Part shown: one piece after another, positions 14,558-23,228 of the stretch
Layout of the letters: each line of letters begins with the position of its first letter
Numbering within the stretch: position 1 is the stretch's first letter
DNA from: Hymenobacter metallilatus
Lineage (GTDB): Bacteria; Bacteroidota; Bacteroidia; Cytophagales; Hymenobacteraceae
Direction: 5' to 3'
NCBI RefSeq assembly: GCF_003944705.1
Contig: NZ_RWIS01000008.1
Coordinates: 172,889 to 236,888 of the forward strand
DNA length: 64,000 bases
Notes under the pieces: generated by a model
Told to the model about the DNA's origin: nothing
What the model saw: only the letters and a program-made list of their open reading frames with translations
Databases searched by the model: none
Translations under genes and position numbers: made by a program

Positions 14558-16093
14558 TTAGAACTCGCCCCATTCCGCCAGCCCCTGCCGCCGCTCCTGG
14601 CCAATACGTTGCACCAGGGCGCTGTCGGGCCCGGTGCCGAGCAGAATGGCCGTGCCCCGCTCGCGGGCGTAGGGGTTGCGCACCTCCCCCACCCGGCAGA
14701 ACGAGCGAAAATGCGCTGTCAGGTTGTCGGGCTCGTCGTCAATAAGCAGCACGTACAGCCAGGGCTGGGCAGGCATCTGGTTTTGCCAGAATAGGTAACT
14801 GCCGTTGAAGCTGTGGGCCACGGGCATTGAGCGGTGACGGTTGTAGTAGTTGATGGCCCCGGCCTGTCCGTAGTTGGCCGCCAGCACAAGGGTATGGGCC
14901 CGGGTGGCCGCTGGTAGTGTCTGATAGGCGGCCCAGGTTTTATCGGCCAGCTCCCGCCAGCCCAGCATGTCGGCAAAATCCTGGGGCAAGGTGTGGTTGC
15001 GGCCATCCTCCCACCGAAACGCGCCGGTGCTTTGGTAGCGGGGCCCCAGCGCCTGCATACGGGCCGGGGGCTCCAGCGTAAACAGCAGCGGCAGCACGGG
15101 TAGGGCCAGCAGCAGCGGCAGCAGCAACAGGGCCGGCCGTAGTATTCGGGCCGCTTTGGGCCGCTCCGCCCAGCGCTGCTCCCACCACACGGCCCCCGCC
15201 GCCAGCAAAATGGGGTAGTAGCCCAGCGTATAATAGTTTTTGCCGTGCAGCAGCGTAAGCAGTAGCAGCCCGCCGCAAAACACCAGCCCCACGGCCCGGT
15301 ACGGGCGCAGGGAGCCAACCAGCAGGGCCACCAGCCCGGCCGCCCACACCCACAGGCCCGGCAGGTTCATCAGTAGCTGGTCCTGCCAAAAATCGGCCGC
15401 CGACACGTTTACCAGCTGGGTATCGTGCAGCAGCTCCATGTGGTGCCGGAACGGAATGCCGTGTTGCAGCTGCCACAGCAGGTTGGGCAGCCACAGCAGC
15501 AGCGCCAGCGTGGCTCCCAGCCAGAAGTCCCGGGTAGCCAGGGCCCGCCGCAGTGGCGTGAGCAGCACGGCCAGGCCCAGGGCCGCTATGAAAAACAGGG
15601 CCGAATACTTATTCAGCAGCGCCAGCCCCAGCAGGGCACCAATGCCCAGCCACCAGCGCGGCCGGGCATCCTGCTGGTAGCGGATGAGCAGGTAACACAC
15701 CGCCGTAAAGGCCAGCACCTCGAAGGAGTTGGGCTGAAAGAGGAAATTGAGGCGGGCGTAGGCTCCTACCAGATAACACAGGCCGGCCAGCGCTACGGCC
15801 CAGCTGCCGCCGCCCAGCCGCTGCGCGGCCCGGGCCACCACATACACCGTGAGGCTGCCCCATAGCACCGGCCAGAATTTCACCCAGAACCAGCCCCCTC
15901 CCAGCGCCAGCGTCAGCCAGCTTTGCAGGGCCGTGAGCGGGGGCACCTCCAGGTAACCCCAGGCCAGGTGCTGGCCGTAGTTCAGGTAGAGGTATTCGTC
16001 GCGGTGCAGCTCGTAGGCCGGGCTGGCCAGCAGCATACTACTAACAAATTTCAGCAGGGCCAGCAGCAGCGGCAGGAGGCGGGAAGGCTTCAT
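14558..16093 (-). CDS. GT39/ArnT-like membrane glycosyltransferase
   Basis: The 511-residue protein has about ten to twelve membrane helices. It matches the dolichyl-phosphate-mannose mannosyltransferase/ArnT superfamily (PF13231). The first periplasmic loop carries the acidic HRDEYLYLNYGQHLAWGYLEVPP motif, whose Asp-Glu pair is the catalytic site in the family; the C-terminal part is a soluble periplasmic region (about 370-511). Such enzymes transfer a sugar from a polyprenyl-phosphate donor to an envelope acceptor. The start at 16093 (MKPSRLLPLLLALLKF) directly precedes the first helix; the 55-residue upstream extension overlaps the next gene and is out of character. Confidence 0.88.
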   Translation of the reverse strand: MKPSRLLPLLLALLKFVSSMLLASPAYELHRDEYLYLNYGQHLAWGYLEVPPLTALQSWLTLALGGGWFWVKFWPVLWGSLTVYVVARAAQRLGGGSWAVALAGLCYLVGAYARLNFLFQPNSFEVLAFTAVCYLLIRYQQDARPRWWLGIGALLGLALLNKYSALFFIAALGLAVLLTPLRRALATRDFWLGATLALLLWLPNLLWQLQHGIPFRHHMELLHDTQLVNVSAADFWQDQLLMNLPGLWVWAAGLVALLVGSLRPYRAVGLVFCGGLLLLTLLHGKNYYTLGYYPILLAAGAVWWEQRWAERPKAARILRPALLLLPLLLALPVLPLLFTLEPPARMQALGPRYQSTGAFRWEDGRNHTLPQDFADMLGWRELADKTWAAYQTLPAATRAHTLVLAANYGQAGAINYYNRHRSMPVAHSFNGSYLFWQNQMPAQPWLYVLLIDDEPDNLTAHFRSFCRVGEVRNPYARERGTAILLGTGPDSALVQRIGQERRQGLAEWGEF

Positions 16094-16124
16094 GGCCTCA
16101 ATATAGCAGCCACCCGACAGGCCC

Positions 16125-16370
16125 CTATAATTCCTCGGGCAGCCGGATGTGCTCCAGGTAGTCGTGCAGGCCGGCGGGGTGCTGAAACAGGTGGATGAAC
16201 AGGATCCGCTCGGCATCATACTCCCGCCACTCCTCGGCGTAGAAGTCACCCAGGGCAAACAGCCGCAGCCGGAAGCTGTCCTGCCGCCGCTCGGCCAGCA
16301 GGTGCCCGTACCGGAGCAGGTGTTCGGCCTGCCGGTACATGTGCAGCTGTTTGAACTCCGTGTACTTCAT
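16125..16370 (-). CDS. Small conserved-looking acidic/aromatic protein
   Basis: The 81-residue product is rich in Tyr, His, Leu, Arg and Glu (DFYAEEWREYDAERILFIHLF), with no signal or membrane segment. I do not recognise a family. It is listed as a gene because codon use matches its neighbours, the frame is closed by GAA TTA TAG just before the downstream glycosyltransferase, and it fills the gap between that gene (31 bp away) and the next palindrome. It is likely co-transcribed with the GT39-type gene. Confidence 0.65.
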   Translation of the reverse strand: MKYTEFKQLHMYRQAEHLLRYGHLLAERRQDSFRLRLFALGDFYAEEWREYDAERILFIHLFQHPAGLHDYLEHIRLPEEL

Positions 16371-16429
16371 ATTCTCCGCCCCAGAACCCGAAGATACGGC
16401 CGTTGGGTTCCGGGAAAAAGGGAGGGTTA

Positions 16430-16545
16430 AGGGAATAGAGTATTAACGAAGATGAAGGGCAATAAGAACGTCATTCCTCGGCTGCGCTCGGAATGACGTT
16501 CTTATTAGCTTCGTTGCCCTATCACTCCATTCCCTCATAACTCCC
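16430..16545. repeat. Nested family A palindrome
   Basis: The core AATAAGAACGTCATTCC (16461-16477) pairs with GGAATGACGTTCTTATT (16490-16506) around a loop containing GGCTGCGCTC. Outer segments (AACGAAGATGAAGGGC and GCTTCGTTGCCC, GGGAATAGAG and CACTCCATTCCC) extend the pairing with interruptions. It lies between the divergent small-protein gene and the YfcC gene. Confidence 0.8.
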
Positions 16546-16554
16546 CGCACGCCC

Positions 16555-16562
16555 TACCTTCG
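16555..16562 (+). promoter_or_regulatory. -7 element abutting the YfcC start codon
   Basis: TACCTTCG ends only 4 nt before the ATG at 16567. Since Bacteroidota transcription starts about 4 nt after this box, the message would be leaderless or nearly so. Confidence 0.55.
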
Positions 16563-16566
16563 CGGG

Positions 16567-17916
16567 ATGAATACGATTCGCTTTCCGCACCCGCTGGTTT
16601 TGCTGGTAGGGTTTATTCTGCTGGCCTGTTTGTTGAGCTACGTGCTGCCGGCCGGCGTGTTTGAGCGCCACCCCGATGCCGCCACCGGCCGCGAGGTAGT
16701 AGTGGCCGGCTCCTACCACCGGGTAGCGGCCACGCCCGTCAGCCCCTTGCAGGCCCTGGTGGATATTCCCAAAGGGCTGGTCGATGCTGCTTCGGTGATT
16801 TTCCTGGTGTTTTTGGCCGGCGGGGCGTTTACGGTGGTGGACCTCACCGGGGCGTTGCGCCAGGGCGTGGACTGGCTGCTGCACAAGTTTCGGGGGCGGG
16901 AGGCGGTAGTCATTCCTATTATTTCGGTGCTGTTTGCCACAATGGGGGCGCTGGAAAACATGCAGGAGGAAATTGTGCCCTTGGTGCCGGTACTGCTCAT
17001 TCTGATGCGGCGCATCGGCTACCCCACCCTCACGGCGGCGGCCGTCAGCATTGGCTCGGCGGCGGTGGGCGCGGCGTTTTCGCCCCTCAACCCGTTTCAG
17101 GTGGGCATTGCCCAGAAGCTGGCGCAACTGCCGCTGTTGTCGGGCGGCGGGTTCCGGCTGGTGTTTCTGGCGCTGGCTCTCGTCATCTGGATTGGGGGCA
17201 CTGTACGCTACGCCCTGCGCCACCGCCTAGCGCCCGAAACGGCCGAAGCCGCCGACCCGGCCGCCACGGGCCCCTCTGGCCGCAACCACGGCTTGGTACT
17301 GCTGTTGCTGTTCGGGGGTTTTGCCTTCTTTGCCTACGGAGTGCTAAAGCTGGGCTGGGAGTTTGAGCAGATGGCCGCCCTGTTTTTCACCCTGGGCGTG
17401 GTAGCCGGCCTGGTGGGCGGCTTGGGCCTTACGGGCACAGCCGAGGGCTTCATTGCCGGCTTCCGCGACATTGCCTTTTCGGCGCTGCTCATCGGGTTTG
17501 CCCGCGCCATTTTTGTGGTGCTGGAGCAGGGCCAGGTGGTCGATACCATCGTTAATGGCCTGTCGGCTCCGCTGGCGGGGCTACCGGCCTGGACTGCCGC
17601 TCTGGGCATGTTGGGCGTGCATACGGCTTTGCATCTGCCGGTGCCCTCGGTAAGCGGACAGGCCGTTCTCACCATGCCCCTGCTGGTTCCTCTCTCCGAC
17701 CTTATTGGCCTCTCGCGACAGGTGACGGTGCTGGCCTACCAGTACGGAGCCGGCCTCTGCGAGCTGATTACGCCCACCAATGGTGCCCTGATGGCCATTG
17801 TAGCCGCCTGCGGGGTGCGCTTCGATGAGTGGTGGAAGTTTGTGCTGCCCCTGTATCTGCTACTGCTGGCCCTGGGAGCCGTGGCCGTAGTGGTTGGCAT
17901 TGCCATAGGCGTGTAG
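16567..17916 (+). CDS. YfcC/DcuC-type membrane carrier
   Basis: The 449-residue protein has about 11-12 membrane helices and belongs to the C4-dicarboxylate anaerobic carrier/YfcC family (PF03606). The start FPHPLVLLVGFILLACLLSYVLPAG, the middle block FATMGALENMQEEIVPLVPVLL and the substrate-loop-like AAFSPLNPFQVGIAQ are family marks, as is the late LPVPSVSGQAVLTMPLLVPL with a conserved re-entrant turn and ELITPTNGALMA. The transported substrate is uncertain; relatives carry dicarboxylates, basic amino acids or other organic acids. A perfect inverted repeat follows the stop. Confidence 0.9.
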   Translation: MNTIRFPHPLVLLVGFILLACLLSYVLPAGVFERHPDAATGREVVVAGSYHRVAATPVSPLQALVDIPKGLVDAASVIFLVFLAGGAFTVVDLTGALRQGVDWLLHKFRGREAVVIPIISVLFATMGALENMQEEIVPLVPVLLILMRRIGYPTLTAAAVSIGSAAVGAAFSPLNPFQVGIAQKLAQLPLLSGGGFRLVFLALALVIWIGGTVRYALRHRLAPETAEAADPAATGPSGRNHGLVLLLLFGGFAFFAYGVLKLGWEFEQMAALFFTLGVVAGLVGGLGLTGTAEGFIAGFRDIAFSALLIGFARAIFVVLEQGQVVDTIVNGLSAPLAGLPAWTAALGMLGVHTALHLPVPSVSGQAVLTMPLLVPLSDLIGLSRQVTVLAYQYGAGLCELITPTNGALMAIVAACGVRFDEWWKFVLPLYLLLLALGAVAVVVGIAIGV

Positions 17917-17935
17917 AGAGTAAAGGAGTAAAGTG

Positions 17936-17998
17936 AATTAAAGTTAGAAGCCAGTTCCCCTCCTTTCCAAGGAGGGGAACTGGCTTCTAACTTTAATT
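17936..17998. terminator. Perfect 30-bp inverted repeat between convergent genes
   Basis: The arms at 17936-17965 and 17969-17998 are exact complements with a 3-nt loop (TCC). The centre is GC-rich (CCCCTCCTT) and the ends are A/T-rich, so it works as an intrinsic terminator from either side. The right arm contains the stop codon and last codon of the minus-strand gene at 17993. Confidence 0.85.
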
Positions 17999-18400
17999 AT
18001 TCTGCAATTCCAGTTCTCCAGCCTCGAACACGCGCTTGATTTTCCGCTTCTTCTCTACCAGCTGAAACCGAAAAGTGTCGGCGGCTTCGTCATAGAACAC
18101 GTCCGAAATCAGGCCCTCGTGGGCGGGCCGGTCGTCGGCGGGGTCGGTTTCCACCACCAGGTCGCCGAAGCTGAAGGGAGGCCGCACGTACAGCTCCTTG
18201 AACAGCTCCCGGCTTACCTTAAACTGCTGCTCGTCGTAGCGCAACAGAATCCAGTCGTCGGTTTCGTCAATCTTTTCAAACACTTTACCCAGCGGCTCCA
18301 GCCACTCAAAGGTGCGCCGGTTGGCAGGGTGAACATACCGAAGCCCATACTCGGGCGTCCAGGAATACAGGCCGTATACTACAGGTTTTGGTCGGGGCAC
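17993..18400 (-). CDS. DUF6960-like protein
   Basis: The conserved part begins KPVVYGLYSWTPEYGLRYVHP and continues through FEKIDETDDWILLRYDEQQFKV and PPFSFGDLVVET to a Lys/Arg-rich end (RFQLVEKKRKIKRVFEAG). It resembles the DUF6960 family of Bacteroidota; the function is unknown. I place the start at the GTG at 18400 (135 residues). The frame stays open to an ATG at 18646, but those 82 codons have low third-position GC and an odd composition (many Cys, Trp, Ile), unlike the rest. The stop lies inside the perfect inverted repeat at 17936-17998. Confidence 0.7.
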   Translation of the reverse strand: MPRPKPVVYGLYSWTPEYGLRYVHPANRRTFEWLEPLGKVFEKIDETDDWILLRYDEQQFKVSRELFKELYVRPPFSFGDLVVETDPADDRPAHEGLISDVFYDEAADTFRFQLVEKKRKIKRVFEAGELELQNN

Positions 18401-18720
18401 TCGACTGAGGATATTATCGGTGGGTGATGAATAAACAGCTGGATGTGGGTGACGGTTCCGGCTGGGGCAGGTATACTGGTACTGCCAGCACGGTAAAAAT
18501 GCAGCTTTTTCAATAGGCACATGGTGCATTTGCATAACCGAAGCATGTGCCTTTACCTTCAGCAGGTAATCTATGGAGCATATAAAAACAGCTTTTTGCG
18601 CCGTATACCAACATCTGGCATATTGCCAAACCACTATACATAGCACAACCTTAATGCTTTAGTTGTAGTAAAGAGGGCATTGACTGTTGACCTTTCGTGC
18701 TGATTTTCCTACACAAACCA

Positions 18721-20544
18721 ATGCCTGAACTACCTACTTCCTCCCCAGCTATTGATACTTTACAAAGCGGCATGGGTGCCATTCCGCATGAGCAAGGCAC
18801 TACGTTTCGGGTGTGGGCCCCGGCCGCTACGGCAGTTTCTGTAGTGGGCCCTTTCAACGACTGGGACGCCACTACCCACCCCCTCACCCACGAAGCCGAT
18901 GGCTATTGGGCCGCCGATTTTGCCGACCTGGGCCCTGGCACCGAATATAAATTTCAGCTGACCACTCCTACCGGCGAGTTGCTCAAAAACGACCCCTACA
19001 CCCGCGAGGTAACCCACTCGGCCGGTAACTCCGTGGTGCACAACCCGGATTTCGACTGGGGGGAGGATGCCTTTCAGATGCCAGCCTGGAACGAGCTGGT
19101 GGTGTACGAGCTGCACGTTGGCACTTTCCATGCCCCCGACCCCGAGCGGCCCGGTACGTTTTACGATGCCATTGAGAAGCTTGGCCACTTAGTGGAACTG
19201 GGCATCAACGCCGTGGAAATTATGCCAGCCACGGAGTTTCCCGGGGCGCTCAGCTGGGGTTACAACCCGGCTCACCCCTTCGCCATCGAAATTGACTACG
19301 GCGGCCCCACGGCCTTCAAAGAATTCATTAAACAGGCCCACCGCCGGGGCATAGCCGTAATTCTGGATGTGGTGTATAACCACTTCGGACCCGGCGACCT
19401 GGACCTGTGGCAGTTTGATGGCTGGCAGGAAAACGACGGCGGTGGTATCTACTTCTACAACGACTGGCGGGCCGAAACGCCCTGGGGCCACAACCGCCCC
19501 GACTATGGCCGTGAGGCCGTACGCCGCTACATCCGCGACAATGCCCTGATGTGGCTGGAAGATTACCGCGTGGATGGCCTGCGCTGCGACGCCATTGCTC
19601 ACATCCGCAACGTAGATGGGACCAACGACCCCTCCCGCGACCTGCCCGACGGCTGGAGTCTGATGAAGTGGATTAACGAAGAAATACGGGAGCGGATGCC
19701 CTGGAAAATTACCATTGCCGAGGATTTGATGGGCAATGAGTATATCACCAAAAGCCCGGAGGAAGAAGGCCAGGGTTTCTCCACGCAGTGGGATGCACGT
19801 TTCGTGTACCCCGTGCGCGACGCCCTGGTAACGCCCCACGATGCTGACCGCAATATGTTTGCCGTAGCCGAAGCTGTGGAAGCCCGCTACAACGGCGACG
19901 CGTTTCAGCGGGTGGTGTACACCGAGAGCCACGATGAGGTAGCCAACGGCAAAGCCCGCGTACCTGAGGAAATTATGCCGGGCGAGGCTGTATCCTGGTA
20001 CCCCAAAAAACGCTCTACCCTGGGTGCGGCGCTGGTATTCACCGTGCCCGGCATTCCCATGATTTTTCAGGGCCAGACCATGCTGGCCGATGGCTCCTTC
20101 TCCGACGACCAGCCCCTGGACTGGAGCCGCGCCGAGGAACATGCTGGTTTGGTGCGCCTGTACCACGACCTGATTCGGCTGCGGCGCAATCTGGATGGGA
20201 ACACCCGCGGCCTGTTGGGCCAGTACGTAGAGGTCCACCACCTCAACAACGAGGACAAAATTCTGGCCTATATCCGCCGCGACCAGGGTGGCCCCGGCGA
20301 CACCACCATTGTGCTCTGCAACTTCGCCGACCGCGCCCAGCCAAGCTATACTATTGGCTTGCCCCGTAGTGGCCGCTGGCGTGTGCGCTTCAACTCCGAC
20401 TGGGAAGGCTACGACCAGGAATTCGGCAATTTTGAGAGTGTGGATACCCAGGCCGAAGAGGGCGTGTACGACGACCAGCCTTACCACGGTACCTTCGGGC
20501 TGGCCCCGTATTCCGTGCTGATTATTTCCCAGGATCCGCAGTAA
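18721..20544 (+). CDS. glgB: 1,4-alpha-glucan branching enzyme (GH13)
   Basis: The 607-residue enzyme has an N-terminal CBM48/early-set domain (TTFRVWAPAATAVSVVGPFNDWD) and a GH13 barrel. Catalytic residues are visible: nucleophile Asp290 in GLRCDAIAH, acid/base Glu334 in IAEDLMG, and Asp405 in ESHDEV. Region I is DVVYNHFGP. It cleaves alpha-1,4 chains and forms alpha-1,6 branches in glycogen, consistent with the GT3 glycogen synthase at 21210. Malto-oligosyltrehalose trehalohydrolase is a related alternative, but no TreY is present here. The Met at 18721 is chosen; an upstream in-frame ATG at 18697 adds an unlikely LIFLHKP. Confidence 0.85.
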   Translation: MPELPTSSPAIDTLQSGMGAIPHEQGTTFRVWAPAATAVSVVGPFNDWDATTHPLTHEADGYWAADFADLGPGTEYKFQLTTPTGELLKNDPYTREVTHSAGNSVVHNPDFDWGEDAFQMPAWNELVVYELHVGTFHAPDPERPGTFYDAIEKLGHLVELGINAVEIMPATEFPGALSWGYNPAHPFAIEIDYGGPTAFKEFIKQAHRRGIAVILDVVYNHFGPGDLDLWQFDGWQENDGGGIYFYNDWRAETPWGHNRPDYGREAVRRYIRDNALMWLEDYRVDGLRCDAIAHIRNVDGTNDPSRDLPDGWSLMKWINEEIRERMPWKITIAEDLMGNEYITKSPEEEGQGFSTQWDARFVYPVRDALVTPHDADRNMFAVAEAVEARYNGDAFQRVVYTESHDEVANGKARVPEEIMPGEAVSWYPKKRSTLGAALVFTVPGIPMIFQGQTMLADGSFSDDQPLDWSRAEEHAGLVRLYHDLIRLRRNLDGNTRGLLGQYVEVHHLNNEDKILAYIRRDQGGPGDTTIVLCNFADRAQPSYTIGLPRSGRWRVRFNSDWEGYDQEFGNFESVDTQAEEGVYDDQPYHGTFGLAPYSVLIISQDPQ

Positions 20545-20559
20545 CACCCTGCGCGTTTA

Positions 20560-20603
20560 CGCCCATCCGCCCGGGCCCGGACTTTTGTTCGGGCCCTTGG
20601 CGT
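20560..20603. terminator. GC-rich hairpin after the branching enzyme
   Basis: ACGCC and CCGGGCCCG before a CTTTTGTT loop pair with CGGGCCC and GGCGT after it. It lies between the convergent branching-enzyme gene and the small gene at 20620 and could serve both. Confidence 0.55.
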
Positions 20604-20619
20604 GCGCAGCGGTGCCACA

Positions 20620-21024
20620 TCAGGGGAGCTGATACCGAAAAACCATTAGCTCAGGGTAGGGCACGTAGCCAACCGGCCGGGGGGCCATACTCAGCCATTC
20701 GAAGCGAGTCCGGAAAGGTGTTTGCTGGGCATAATCCACTATATGCCCCTCGATGAGCACATGGCGCCCTGGCCGGTACAGCACCGTATCCGGCAAACCG
20801 AACGTTTTGAGCTGCGCGTACCGCTTCCCGTTGAGGCCTGCTACCGAGCCGAGCGGGACTTTCTGCAAAATCCAGCGCGGCAGCCCAACCCGCAGATTGG
20901 CATCCACAGTCGGCTCCGTCTTCAGGATTTCGTACTCTTCATACGCCGGCGCCGGTCCGCTACAATCCCACATATAACTTAGTGGCACAACGGGCGCAAA
21001 AGCCAGAACAGCAAAAATCCGCAT
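20620..21024 (-). CDS. Small exported protein of unknown function
   Basis: The 134-residue product starts MRIFAVLAFAPVVPLSY, a short signal-like segment, and continues with mixed sequence (LPRWILQKVPLGSVAGLNGKRYAQLKTFG, VLIEGHIVDYAQQTPFRTRFEWLSM). I recognise no family. The frame is open back to 21117, but the Met at 21024 gives the signal peptide. It lies on the opposite strand between the two glycogen genes and may be unrelated to them. Confidence 0.6.
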   Translation of the reverse strand: MRIFAVLAFAPVVPLSYMWDCSGPAPAYEEYEILKTEPTVDANLRVGLPRWILQKVPLGSVAGLNGKRYAQLKTFGLPDTVLYRPGRHVLIEGHIVDYAQQTPFRTRFEWLSMAPRPVGYVPYPELMVFRYQLP

Positions 21025-21209
21025 ACCAGTTAAGTAATATGTAAGATCTGGTGCACCTGCTCGCCTCCGGGGCGCCCACCCCCAAGATACGGCCAACCGA
21101 TGGGATGTTGCACCCAATTCCGTTGCGCAGAAAAACAGTCTGCTGTATCTGTCGGAAACTCCGGTAGGCCGTATATCTTGCCGGTACTCCCATCCGTAGT
21201 TGTCCGTTC

Positions 21210-23048
21210 ATGCAAGTTCCCGTACCCACCCCCGAGCCCGTTGCCCCCGATGCCCTGCTGGTAGAAGTTGCCTGGGAGGTCTGCAATCAGGTTGGCGGAA
21301 TTTATACCGTAATCCGCAGCAAAGTACCCGCTACCGTGCAGGTATGGGACGAGCGGTACTGTTTGCTGGGCCCGTATTTTGCCCACCAGGCCCAGGGCGA
21401 GTTTGAGCCTTACGACGATTATCAGCTGGCCAAGCTCTCCGATCCGTTTGCCGGGGCCGTGCTGGAGATGCGCAAGCGTGGCTACGACGTGTGCATGGGC
21501 ATCTGGCTGGTAACGGGCCGGCCCCGGGTGGTGCTTATCAACCCTTTTCAGGTCTACCCTAGCCTGGGTCAGATCAAATCCGACCTCTGGCACCACCACC
21601 ACATTCCCCTGCCCGATAACGACGACCTGCTACACCAGGTAGTGGCGTTTGGAGAGCTGGCAAAAGTGTTCCTGCAGATTCTGGCCGCCGAAGTGGTACC
21701 GCCCCAGCGCGTTATCACCCACTTTCACGAGTGGATGACGGGCGTAGCCATTCCGGCCCTGCGCCGCGAGCAGGTGCCGGTGCACGTGGTGTTCACCACC
21801 CACGCCACCCTGTTGGGCCGCTACCTGGCCATGAACGACCCCAACTTCTACGACCACCTCATGCAGGTGGACTGGCAGGCCGAGGCCCGGCACTTCAACA
21901 TCGAGCCGGCCGTGACGATGGAGCGGGCCGCCGCCCATGGCTCCCACGTGTTTACCACCGTGAGTGAGCTGACGGTGCGGGAGTGTATTTACCTGCTGGA
22001 CCGGATTCCGGATGCGGTACTGCCTAACGGCCTCAACATTGAGCGGTTTGTGGCCCTGCACGAGTTCCAGAACCTGCACCAGCAGTACAAGAGCAAGATT
22101 CATGAGTTTGTAATGGCGCACTTTTTCCAGTCGTATTCCTTCGACCTGGACAAGACGCTCTACCTGTTCACCTCGGGCCGCTACGAGTACCACAACAAGG
22201 GCTTCGACCTGACGCTGGAAGCCCTGGCTCGCCTTAACTACCGCCTCCAGCAAAGCGGGCTGGAAGGCAACGTGGTCATGTTCTTCATCACCAAGCGGCC
22301 TTTTCACAGCATCAACCCGCAGGTGCTGCAGAGCCGGGCCGTGCTGGAAGAAGTACAGGCTACCTGCGAGGCTATTGAGCAGCAGGTGGGCGAGCGGCTG
22401 TTCTACGCCGCCGCCGCCAGCACCGACCACCGCCTGCCCGACCTGGGCAGCATGGTGGACGACTACTGGAAGCTGCGCTACCGCCGCCTGCTCCAGACCT
22501 GGAAAACCTCCAACCTGCCCCCCGTCATCACCCACAACCTCGTGGACGACGCCCAGGACGACATCCTGAATTTCCTGCGCCGCTCCAACCTCGTGAACAA
22601 CCAACACGACCGGGTGAAAATCGTGTACCACCCCGATTTTGTGGCCCCCACCTCGCCCCTGTTCGGTATGGAGTATGGGCAGTTTGTGCGCGGCTGCCAC
22701 TTGGGCATTTTCCCGAGCTACTACGAGCCCTGGGGCTACACCCCGCTGGAGTGCGTGGCCCGGGGCGTTCCGGCCATTACCTCCGACCTCTCCGGCTTCG
22801 GCGACTACGTGATGCAAACCGTGCCCAACCACGAGGACAAGGGCATATTTGTGGTGCAGCGCCAGGAAAAAAGCTTCGACGAAGCCGCCGAGGAGCTGAC
22901 CGATATGCTCTGGAACTTTGTGCAGCTCAACCGTCGGGAACGAATCATGCAACGCAACAACGTGGAAAGCTCTGCCGAGCTGTTCGACTGGAAAAACCTG
23001 CGCGTCCACTACGACCGGGCTTATGAACTGGCGTTGGAGCGGAGCTGA
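21210..23048 (+). CDS. Glycogen synthase, GT3 family
   Basis: The 612-residue enzyme is of the eukaryotic-type GT3 glycogen synthase family rather than GlgA (GT5). It opens VEVAWEVCNQVGGIYTVIRSK, the GT3 signature around the glucosyl-donor loop. It continues with TTHATLLGRYL, TVSELTVRE, LPNGLNIERF and FTSGRYEYHNKGFDL, and ends the catalytic domain with FPSYYEPWGYTPLECVARGVPAI, where the Glu residues lie at the nucleotide-sugar site. It elongates alpha-1,4 glucan from a UDP- or ADP-glucose donor and pairs with the branching enzyme at 18721. No arginine-rich regulatory tail of the yeast or animal kind is visible. Confidence 0.93.
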   Translation: MQVPVPTPEPVAPDALLVEVAWEVCNQVGGIYTVIRSKVPATVQVWDERYCLLGPYFAHQAQGEFEPYDDYQLAKLSDPFAGAVLEMRKRGYDVCMGIWLVTGRPRVVLINPFQVYPSLGQIKSDLWHHHHIPLPDNDDLLHQVVAFGELAKVFLQILAAEVVPPQRVITHFHEWMTGVAIPALRREQVPVHVVFTTHATLLGRYLAMNDPNFYDHLMQVDWQAEARHFNIEPAVTMERAAAHGSHVFTTVSELTVRECIYLLDRIPDAVLPNGLNIERFVALHEFQNLHQQYKSKIHEFVMAHFFQSYSFDLDKTLYLFTSGRYEYHNKGFDLTLEALARLNYRLQQSGLEGNVVMFFITKRPFHSINPQVLQSRAVLEEVQATCEAIEQQVGERLFYAAAASTDHRLPDLGSMVDDYWKLRYRRLLQTWKTSNLPPVITHNLVDDAQDDILNFLRRSNLVNNQHDRVKIVYHPDFVAPTSPLFGMEYGQFVRGCHLGIFPSYYEPWGYTPLECVARGVPAITSDLSGFGDYVMQTVPNHEDKGIFVVQRQEKSFDEAAEELTDMLWNFVQLNRRERIMQRNNVESSAELFDWKNLRVHYDRAYELALERS

Positions 23049-23051
23049 GCT

Positions 23052-23225
23052 GTTAGTTACTCGTTATTGGTTGCTGGTTGTTAGTTGCTCGTTGAAATTC
23101 GGCTCTAAAAGAACGGATGGCCAAGAACTGAAAACCAAAAGGTCCGCCTCAAGAGGCGGACCTTTTGGTTTCGGCCCAATTGCCTAACTAACAACTGACA
23201 ACGAGCAACTGATAACTAACAACTA
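23052..23225. repeat. Heptamer palindrome (family C) with central terminator
   Basis: The left arm is made of 7-nt words (GTTAGTT, ACTCGTT, GCTGGTT and others, about 23052-23093), and the right arm of their complements (CTAACTAACAACTGACAACG, about 23184-23225). The centre is a perfect 19-bp terminator stem (next entry). It fills the gap between the glycogen synthase stop (23048) and the stop of the convergent FAS1 gene (23229). Confidence 0.85.
23132..23171. terminator. Bidirectional intrinsic terminator
   Basis: AAACCAAAAGGTCCGCCTC (23132-23150) and its exact complement (23153-23171) are separated by 2 nt. A-rich and T-rich ends lie on both sides, so either convergent transcript would end here. 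Confidence 0.85.
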
Positions 23226-23228
23226 CCA

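Noticed and set aside
18401..18646. N-terminal extension of the DUF6960-like protein
   Set aside because: Codons have low third-position GC and Cys/Trp/Ile-rich composition unlike the conserved part; the region is more likely leader and promoter.
19189..20547. Long minus-strand open frame opposite the branching enzyme
   Set aside because: The plus strand encodes an intact GH13 enzyme with all catalytic residues; the antisense product matches no family.
21630..23009. 459-codon minus-strand open frame opposite glycogen synthase
   Set aside because: It is a shadow of the GT3 gene, with the Val/His/Gln-rich composition typical of antisense frames here.
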